Shown here one piece after another: positions 7,102-12,210 of a stretch of DNA of 12,210 nt. The stretch is from an uncultured beta proteobacterium (GTDB lineage Bacteria > Pseudomonadota > Gammaproteobacteria > Burkholderiales > Rhodocyclaceae): the NCBI GenBank assembly GCA_903917505.1, contig CAIXAY010000475.1, forward strand, positions 1 through 12,210, given 5' to 3'. A model generated the notes under the pieces. The model worked only from the letters and a program-made list of their open reading frames with translations. It was not told where the DNA came from and ran no database searches. The position numbers and the translations under genes were made by a program. Within the stretch, counting starts at the first letter, position 1. Each line of letters opens with the position of its first letter.

Positions 7102-7637
7102 TGGAACAATACCACGGCACGACAATTCTCTCGGTGCGCCGCGGTGAACGCGTGGCCATGGGTGGCGATGGCCAGGTGACGCTCGGCAATATCGTGATCA
7201 AGGCCGGCGCGCGCAAGGTCAGGCGCATTCATGACGGGAAGATTCTCGCCGGTTTCGCCGGCGGCACTGCCGATGCGTTCACCCTGTTCGAGCGCTTCGA
7301 GGCCAAGCTCGACAAGCATCAGGGCAACCTCTTGCGCTCCGCCGTCGAACTCGCCAAGGACTGGCGCAGCGATCGCGCCCTGCGCCGCCTCGAGGCGATG
7401 CTCGCCGTCGCCGATCGGGCCAATTCGCTGGTCATTACCGGCAACGGCGATGTGCTCGAACCCGAGTACGGCATCGTCGCCATCGGTTCGGGCGGCGCTT
7501 TCGCGCAATCGGCCGCGCGCGCGCTGATCGAAAACACCCTGCTCGATCCGGCTGAGGTCATTCGCAAGTCGCTCGAAATCGCCGGCGACCTGTGCATCTA
7601 CACCAACCACAACTTCACCATCGAGACGCTGGACTGA
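7101..7637 (+). CDS. hslV: HslV, peptidase subunit of the HslUV protease
   Basis: N-terminal threonine peptidase that forms a double-hexamer chamber fed by the ATPase HslU and degrades misfolded and regulatory proteins. It has 178 residues. The sequence [14 protein letters not shown] places the nucleophile at Thr7, so a six-residue leader must be removed; in E. coli only Met is removed. Family blocks [45 protein letters not shown] and [13 protein letters not shown] are all intact. The ATG at 7101 overlaps the STAS gene's stop by one base. The gene ends four bases before the convergent HDOD gene. hslU is not adjacent but about 1.3 kb downstream, which is unusual for this pair. Confidence 0.97.
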   Translation: MEQYHGTTILSVRRGERVAMGGDGQVTLGNIVIKAGARKVRRIHDGKILAGFAGGTADAFTLFERFEAKLDKHQGNLLRSAVELAKDWRSDRALRRLEAMLAVADRANSLVITGNGDVLEPEYGIVAIGSGGAFAQSAARALIENTLLDPAEVIRKSLEIAGDLCIYTNHNFTIETLD

Positions 7638-7641
7638 TTTC

Positions 7642-8481
7642 TCAGATCCCGATCGCCACCGTGATGCCGTCGTAGCGCGCTTCGATTTCGGCGAAGTGCC
7701 CGGCCAGCCTCGGCCATGACAGGCCGAGTTGCGCGCAGGCGAGTTCGGAAAGTTCGGGAACGCGATTGTCGGGCAGTTCGCCGAGGTCGAGCGCGTGGCT
7801 CAGAATCTCGCTGACATGAACGAGGTTGCCGATTTCGCTGAACAGCTCGTCGGGCTCGTGGTGCGCCGCAATGGCGTCGGCGATCTCCGCCGGCAGTTTC
7901 CAGGCAAGCGCCAGCGTGCGCCCGGCCGCCGCGTGATCGTAGCCGAACACCAGGCGTTCCGCGGCGACCAGCGAAATGTCATCGTGCCGGCGCCTGTCGA
8001 GCGCTTGCACATAATGGGTCGGGCTGGCGGTGAACATCAGCAGTTGCCCGATGTCGTGCAGCAGGCCGCCGGTAAAGGCCATTTCCGGATTGAAGCCGGT
8101 CAACTCGGCAATCACCCGGGCGCAGGTCGCAACGCCGAGCGAGTGCCGCCACAGCAGGCGGGCATCAAATCCGGTATTGCGCATGTCGTAGCGATAGGTC
8201 AGCGCAGACGCCAGAATGATGTTGACGATGCGATCGATGCCGAGAACGAGAAAAGCCTGCTTGGCCGAAAAGATGTGCGTCGACAGCCCGCTCGCCACCG
8301 AATTGGCCGCCGCCAGCAGGCGGGCGACGATGGCCGGGTCGGAGTTGATATGGTGCGCGAGCGTGTCGACGTCGGCGCCTTCATCGTTGAGCGATCGCGT
8401 CAGGTAACTGACGACCTCGGGCAGCGAGGGCAGGGCGTCCGCCTTGGCGGACAATTCGTCGAGGCTGGGCGGCGTGCTCAT
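7642..8481 (-). CDS. HDOD domain protein
   Basis: A 279-residue HDOD protein, a relative of HD and HD-GYP domains found in bacterial signalling. The family core is visible: LPSLPEVVSYL (residues 17-27), NSDPAIVARLLAAANS (46-61), AFLVLGIDRIVNI (76-88), WRHSLGVA (111-118), FTGGLLHDIGQLLM (136-149) and ADAIAAHHEPD (201-211). The His142-Asp143 pair, His113, His183 and His207/His208 are all present, so metal binding or hydrolysis is not excluded, although most HDOD proteins are thought not to be hydrolases. The ATG at 8481 has GGGAG about 9 bases upstream and overlaps the stop of the small gene before it by four bases (ATGA). It sits antisense in the gap between hslV and hslU. A target cannot be named. 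Confidence 0.88.
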   Translation of the reverse strand: MSTPPSLDELSAKADALPSLPEVVSYLTRSLNDEGADVDTLAHHINSDPAIVARLLAAANSVASGLSTHIFSAKQAFLVLGIDRIVNIILASALTYRYDMRNTGFDARLLWRHSLGVATCARVIAELTGFNPEMAFTGGLLHDIGQLLMFTASPTHYVQALDRRRHDDISLVAAERLVFGYDHAAAGRTLALAWKLPAEIADAIAAHHEPDELFSEIGNLVHVSEILSHALDLGELPDNRVPELSELACAQLGLSWPRLAGHFAEIEARYDGITVAIGI

Positions 8482-8798
8482 TTGGTATGCTCCCGGCGAA
8501 ACTCGAGCACGGTCTGGTGCAAGGCCTGCCACGCCGGACTTCCAGCGCCGCGAAAGATGGTTTGCACGCGTGCTTCGGCGGCGCCGACTTCCATGGCGAT
8601 GGTCTCCGGGTCGCGCGTATCGGCGATCAGCACGGAGACCGTTTCGACGCCGCGCCGGATCAGCCGCTCGAGCATTTCCGGAACGAGCGCCGTTCCCCCG
8701 GCCAGCAGGGTGTGGCCATCGCGGTCGATGACCGCGGTCGCGAGTATCATCCCCGGCGCCACGCGTCCCGGGGCGAGACAAACGATGCGTGATTTCAT
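8478..8798 (-). CDS. Small stand-alone module related to the N-terminal region of HD-GYP proteins
   Basis: A 106-residue cytoplasmic protein. Residues 9-58 follow the pattern APGRVAPGMILATAV, DRDGHTLLAGGTAL, then LERLIRRGVETVSVL. This LxPGMxLaxDvxDxxGxxLLxxGtxL type segment is often found at the start of HD-GYP phosphodiesterases; here it stands alone. The C-terminal third (about 75-106) looks helical and basic. The exact family name is uncertain. The ATG at 8798 has a strong AGGAG seven bases upstream. The stop overlaps the HDOD start, so the two proteins are probably made together and may form a split version of one sensor. Function unknown. Confidence 0.72.
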   Translation of the reverse strand: MKSRIVCLAPGRVAPGMILATAVIDRDGHTLLAGGTALVPEMLERLIRRGVETVSVLIADTRDPETIAMEVGAAEARVQTIFRGAGSPAWQALHQTVLEFRREHTK

Positions 8799-8857
8799 GA
8801 TTATTCTCCTGGCGGCCTGCGGCAGACCGTTCGCATCAGTTTGCCACAATCAGCGCA

Positions 8858-8876
8858 TTAACTGAGAACATGTTAA
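8858..8876. repeat. Short inverted repeat upstream of hslU
   Basis: TTAAC-N9-GTTAA lies between the divergent small-module gene and hslU, 39 bases before the hslU ATG. It contains the 8-bp palindrome AACATGTT (8867-8874), and TAAATT (8874-8879) with a preceding TG could serve as an extended -10 for hslU. It may be an operator, or chance. Confidence 0.25.
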
Positions 8877-8914
8877 ATTTCTTTCCCCTTTTCGCCGCAT
8901 CGCGCAGGCCCAAA

Positions 8915-10258
8915 ATGTCGAAAATCATGCAAATGACGCCGCAGGAAATCGTGCACGAACTCGATAAGCATATCGTCGGCCAGGGCAAGGCCAAAAAGGC
9001 CGTGGCCATCGCCTTGCGCAACCGCTGGCGCAGGGCGCAGGTAGCCGAACCGCTGCGCCAGGAAATCACGCCCAAGAACATTCTGATGATCGGCCCGACC
9101 GGCGTCGGCAAGACCGAGATCGCGCGCCGGCTGGCGCGCCTGGCCAATGCGCCCTTCATCAAGTGCGAGGCGACCAAGTTCACCGAGGTCGGCTATGTCG
9201 GGCGCGACGTCGAAACTATCATTCGCGACCTCGCCGAAATCGCCGTCAAGAACGGCCGCGAACAAGCCATGAGCGCGGTCCGCGCGCGCGCCGACGACGC
9301 GGCCGAAGAGCGCGTCCTCGATGCGCTGTTGCCGTCGGCGCGGGCAAATTCCTTCAATGACGGGCAGGCGCCCGATGAAGGGGCGACGCGCCAGAAGTTG
9401 CGCAAGAAATTGCGCGAGGGCGAACTCGATGACAAGGAGATCGAAATCGAAGTCGCCGCGTCGGCGGTGCAAGCCGAGATCTTCGCGCCGCCCGGCATGG
9501 AGGAGCTGACCTCGCAGATCCAGGGCATGTTTCAGACCATGGGCGGCGGCCGCAGGAAATCGCGCAAGCTGAAGATCAGCGAGGCGCGCAAGCTCTTGAC
9601 CGATGAGGAAGCGGCCAAGTTGATCAACGACGAAGAGATCAAGCTTGCCGCTGTATACAACGTCGAGCAGAACGGCATCGTCTTCCTCGACGAGATCGAC
9701 AAGATCACTTCGCGCGGCGACATCCAGGGCGCCGACGTCTCGCGCCAGGGGGTGCAGCGCGACCTCCTGCCGCTGGTCGAAGGCACGACGGTGTCGACCA
9801 AGTACGGCATGATCCGCACCGACCACGTGCTGTTCATCGCCAGCGGCGCTTTTCACCTGGCCAAGCCGTCGGACCTGATTCCCGAATTGCAGGGGCGTTT
9901 CCCGATCCGCGTCGAGCTCGACTCGCTCTCGGTCGCCGATTTCGAGTGCATCCTGACCCAGACCGACGCCTGCCTGACCATGCAGTATCAGGCCTTGCTC
10001 GCCACCGAGGGCGTGACGCTCGAGTTCTCGGCCGACGGCATCCGCCGGCTCGCGCAGATCGCCTGGTCGGTCAACGAGCGTACCGAGAACATCGGCGCGC
10101 GCCGGTTGTACACGGTGATGGAGCGCCTGCTCGAAGAGGTATCGTTCACCGCCGGGCAGCCGAATGCCGCGCAGAAGATCGCCGTAGACGGCGCTTACGT
10201 TGATGCGCGCCTCGCCGAACTATCGCAGAACGAAGACCTGTCGCGCTACGTCCTGTAG
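8915..10258 (+). CDS. hslU: HslU, ATPase subunit of the HslUV protease
   Basis: AAA+ unfoldase that binds HslV and feeds substrates into it. It has 447 residues, close to the 443 of E. coli. Visible parts are DKHIVGQ (residues 17-23), Walker [10 protein letters not shown] (60-68), pore loop GYVGRD (93-98), the intermediate I-domain (about 110-240), Walker [10 protein letters not shown] (255-263), FIASGAF sensor 1 (307-313), arginine finger region ELQGRFP (324-330, Arg328), sensor 2 [10 protein letters not shown] (395-404) and the C-terminal tail LSRYVL that docks into HslV. The ATG at 8915 is chosen for its match to the family N terminus and a CAGG six bases upstream; the in-frame ATG at 8870 adds unrelated residues. 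The gene is separated from hslV by two minus-strand genes and needs its own promoter. Confidence 0.96.
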   Translation: MSKIMQMTPQEIVHELDKHIVGQGKAKKAVAIALRNRWRRAQVAEPLRQEITPKNILMIGPTGVGKTEIARRLARLANAPFIKCEATKFTEVGYVGRDVETIIRDLAEIAVKNGREQAMSAVRARADDAAEERVLDALLPSARANSFNDGQAPDEGATRQKLRKKLREGELDDKEIEIEVAASAVQAEIFAPPGMEELTSQIQGMFQTMGGGRRKSRKLKISEARKLLTDEEAAKLINDEEIKLAAVYNVEQNGIVFLDEIDKITSRGDIQGADVSRQGVQRDLLPLVEGTTVSTKYGMIRTDHVLFIASGAFHLAKPSDLIPELQGRFPIRVELDSLSVADFECILTQTDACLTMQYQALLATEGVTLEFSADGIRRLAQIAWSVNERTENIGARRLYTVMERLLEEVSFTAGQPNAAQKIAVDGAYVDARLAELSQNEDLSRYVL

Positions 10259-10271
10259 CGCGCGCCGGCGC

Positions 10272-10703
10272 TCACTTGACCAGCAGGACCGGCACGTTGG
10301 CCAGCTGGATCACTTTCAGCGTGGTCGATCCGACCAGGAATTCCTTGAACGCGCCGCGCCCGTAGGTGCCCATCACGATGCGGTCGCAGTTCAGCTCGTC
10401 GGCCAGCCGCGTGATCGTCTCGGCGGGTATTCCGACCTCGTGATGGCAGATGGTCTTGACGCCGGCCGCAGCCAGCAGGGCGCAGGCTTGCCGCTGCGCT
10501 TTTTCGCTCTCGTCCTCGTGGTAGCGCGAGACCTGCTCGTAGCTGACGAAGCGGCTGACGAATCCGGATAAGGGAAGCTGCACATTGACGAGGTGCACTT
10601 CGAAATTGTGCGGGTCACGGTAAAGCGCGCGTTGCGAGAGAACCAGCTCGACTGCGCGCAAGGCGCAGTCGGAGCCGTCAATCGGCAAGAGCAGCTTGTT
10701 CAT
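10272..10703 (-). CDS. Universal stress protein (UspA family, ATP-binding type)
   Basis: A 143-residue cytoplasmic Usp domain protein. It starts MNKLLLPIDGSD, with Asp9 in the usual nucleotide-contact position, and carries the full ATP-binding motif G-2x-G-9x-G-S/T at residues 112-126 (GTYGRG ... VGST). The final strand NVPVLLVK is typical. The ATG at 10703 has AAGG six bases upstream. The gene lies 27 bases downstream of hppA on the same strand and is probably co-transcribed, suggesting a role when energy is limiting; this is inference. It converges on hslU with 13 bases between the stops and no obvious terminator hairpin with a T tract. Confidence 0.93.
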   Translation of the reverse strand: MNKLLLPIDGSDCALRAVELVLSQRALYRDPHNFEVHLVNVQLPLSGFVSRFVSYEQVSRYHEDESEKAQRQACALLAAAGVKTICHHEVGIPAETITRLADELNCDRIVMGTYGRGAFKEFLVGSTTLKVIQLANVPVLLVK

Positions 10704-10730
10704 CAACGACCTTCGGTGATCACCTGCCCG

Positions 10731-12210
10731 TCAATCGACGATGCGCATGCCGTAGAAACTGCGATAGACGAAGACCAGGTTGAGCATCAGGAAGACCGTG
10801 GCCAAGGCCCAGGACAGAGTTTGCTGCCCTTGCGCCGTGAGGCCGACGGCCATCTCGACGGCGAGCAGGCCGAACAGCGTGGTGAACTTGATGATCGGAT
10901 TCATCGCCACCGAGCAGGTGTCCTTGAACGGATCGCCGACGGTATCGCCGACCACGGCGGCCGCATGCAGCTCGGTGCCCTTGGCGCGCAGCTCGGTTTC
11001 GACGATCTTCTTCGCGTTATCCCAGGCGCCGCCGGCGTTGGCCATGAACACCGCCTGATAGAGCCCGATGATGGCCAGCGAGATCAGGTAGCCGATGAAG
11101 AAGAAGGGCTCGATGAAGGCGCAGGCCAGGGTGCCGAAGAACACCGCCATGAAGATGTTGAACATGCCTTTTTGCGCGTACTGCGTGCAGATGGCGACGA
11201 CGCGCTTGCTGTCCTCGACGCTGGCCTTGCTCGAGCTGTCGTCGAGCTTGATGTGCACCTTGATGTACTCGACGGCGCGGTAGGCGCCGGTCGACACGGC
11301 CTGGGTGGACGCACCGGAGAACCAGAAAATCGTCGCGCCGCCCGAGATCAGGCCGAGCAGGAAAGGCGGATGCAGCATCGACAGGTTGCTGACGTTTTCG
11401 GTCAGGCCGTTGGTCAGCAGCATGATGATCGAGAAGACCATGGTCGCCGCGCCGACCACCGCGGTGCCGATCAGCACCGGTTTGGCCGTGGCCTTGAAGG
11501 TGTTGCCGCAGCCGTCGTTTTCCTCGAGCAGCTCCTTGGCCTTTTCGAAGTCGACATCGATGCCGAAGGCGTGCTTGATTTCCGCTTCGATGCCGGGAAT
11601 CTGCTCTATGGTCGACAGTTCATAGACCGACTGCGCGTTGTCGGTCACCGGGCCGTAGCTATCGACGGCGATGGTCACCGGCCCCATGCCGAGAAAACCG
11701 AAAGCGACGAGGCCGAACGAGAAGACGGCCGCCATGATGCCGGCCTTGGCCGGATCCGGGTTGATCACCAGCGCCAGATCGCCGCCCGAAACCAGATAGG
11801 CGCCGGTCATCAGCGCGACGATGACGACGCCGATCCAGAAGGCCGAGAAATTGCCGGCTGTGAGACCGGCGAGAATGTTCAGGCTGGCGCCGCCTTCGCG
11901 CGACGCTTCGACGACTTCGCGCACGTGCCGCGAATGGACCGAGGTAAAGGCCTTGACCACTTCCGGAATGATCGCGCCGGCCAGCGTGCCGAAGGTGATG
12001 ATCACCGACAGCTGCCACCACAGGTTGGCGTAAACGACGCCGCCGATGGCGATGTTGCCGATCAGCACCTTGGAAACGACGAAAGTGATCAGCAGCGAAA
12101 CGATCGAAGTGACCCAGACCAGCGTGGTCAGCGGCGTTTCGAAGTTGAAGCGCTTGACGTAGCGGAACTTGGCTTTCATCGCGAAGTCGTTGCCGATGTA
12201 GGAAATGCCG
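10731..12210 (-). CDS. hppA: Membrane-bound ion-translocating pyrophosphatase (C-terminal part)
   Basis: Integral membrane enzyme that couples pyrophosphate hydrolysis to H+ or Na+ pumping. The window holds about 493 C-terminal residues; the gene enters from the right edge, where residues GISYIGNDFA precede the first internal Met, so the start and the first catalytic motif lie outside. Active-site blocks seen include DSYGPVTDNAQ, NAGGAWDNAKK and VVGDTVGDPFKDT. Many hydrophobic membrane spans are present. The family's cation-site motif GNTT(A/K)A appears as GNTFKATAKP, with Lys where K+-independent enzymes have Lys. The stretch after the last active-site block, SVAMNPIIKF, replaces the common GPSLNILIK, which points to the divergent branch of the family. 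Whether H+ or Na+ is pumped cannot be decided here. The usp gene follows after 27 bases. Confidence 0.95.
   Translation of the reverse strand, partial: GISYIGNDFAMKAKFRYVKRFNFETPLTTLVWVTSIVSLLITFVVSKVLIGNIAIGGVVYANLWWQLSVIITFGTLAGAIIPEVVKAFTSVHSRHVREVVEASREGGASLNILAGLTAGNFSAFWIGVVIVALMTGAYLVSGGDLALVINPDPAKAGIMAAVFSFGLVAFGFLGMGPVTIAVDSYGPVTDNAQSVYELSTIEQIPGIEAEIKHAFGIDVDFEKAKELLEENDGCGNTFKATAKPVLIGTAVVGAATMVFSIIMLLTNGLTENVSNLSMLHPPFLLGLISGGATIFWFSGASTQAVSTGAYRAVEYIKVHIKLDDSSSKASVEDSKRVVAICTQYAQKGMFNIFMAVFFGTLACAFIEPFFFIGYLISLAIIGLYQAVFMANAGGAWDNAKKIVETELRAKGTELHAAAVVGDTVGDPFKDTCSVAMNPIIKFTTLFGLLAVEMAVGLTAQGQQTLSWALATVFLMLNLVFVYRSFYGMRIVD

Noticed and set aside
7729..8865. Long plus-strand open frame opposite the HDOD pair, which would restore same-strand continuity from hslV to hslU.
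   Set aside because: It is the antisense of two well-recognised genes and shows only compositionally biased sequence.
8870..8914. Longer HslU start at ATG 8870.
   Set aside because: The extra 15 residues do not match HslU proteins, and the ATG lies within the likely promoter region; the ATG at 8915 fits the family.
10259..10271. GC-rich gap between convergent hslU and usp as a terminator.
   Set aside because: Thirteen bases, no stable hairpin followed by T residues.

Overview
The window looks like chromosomal DNA from a betaproteobacterium, most likely Rhodocyclales (relatives such as Dechloromonas, Propionivibrio or 'Candidatus Accumulibacter'). The reasons are high GC, the gene run dapF - DUF484 - xerC, a STAS protein fused by a stop/start overlap to hslV, an HslV with the Met-Glu-Gln-Tyr-His-Gly leader common in this class, and a membrane pyrophosphatase of a divergent type. 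The order or genus is inference from memory of these families; no search was run. Genes are tightly packed, with convergent pairs ending 1 to 13 bases apart. I see no rRNA, tRNA, CRISPR array, insertion sequence or phage gene, and no gene-free stretch over 300 bases.

Layout. Positions 1-443 (minus) hold the start of a NodU/CmcH-type carbamoyltransferase, cut by the window edge. At 655-1545 (minus) lies a lipid A late acyltransferase of the LpxL/HtrB family. It diverges from a plus-strand run at 1696-4627: GNAT acetyltransferase, dapF, DUF484 protein and xerC, joined by 18 bases and then two stop/start overlaps. A good sigma70-type promoter sits at 1586-1613. Then msrB (minus, 4629-5141, with a Tat-like signal) diverges from a Fur-family regulator (plus, 5319-5756). 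The regulator's promoter overlaps a perfect 15-bp inverted repeat, a likely operator. Next come a two-module STAS protein (5857-7101) and hslV (7101-7637), joined by a TGATG overlap.

hslU (8915-10258) is not next to hslV. A minus-strand pair, a 106-residue 'PGM'-type module protein (8478-8798) and an HDOD protein (7642-8481), sits between them. The window ends with a minus-strand usp gene (10272-10703) just downstream of a partial hppA (10731 to the right edge).

How the genes work together. HslV and HslU form the HslUV protease. dapF supplies meso-diaminopimelate for lysine and peptidoglycan, and XerC resolves chromosome dimers. LpxL and possibly the carbamoyltransferase act on the cell envelope. 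MsrB repairs oxidised methionine, probably outside the cytoplasm. HppA uses pyrophosphate to pump ions and may be co-transcribed with the stress protein.

Most of the window is housekeeping. I did not find a convincing new biological system. The points most worth checking are the interrupted hslV/hslU locus, the duplicated helical-STAS protein coupled to hslV, the small-module/HDOD pair, and the Fur-family operator.
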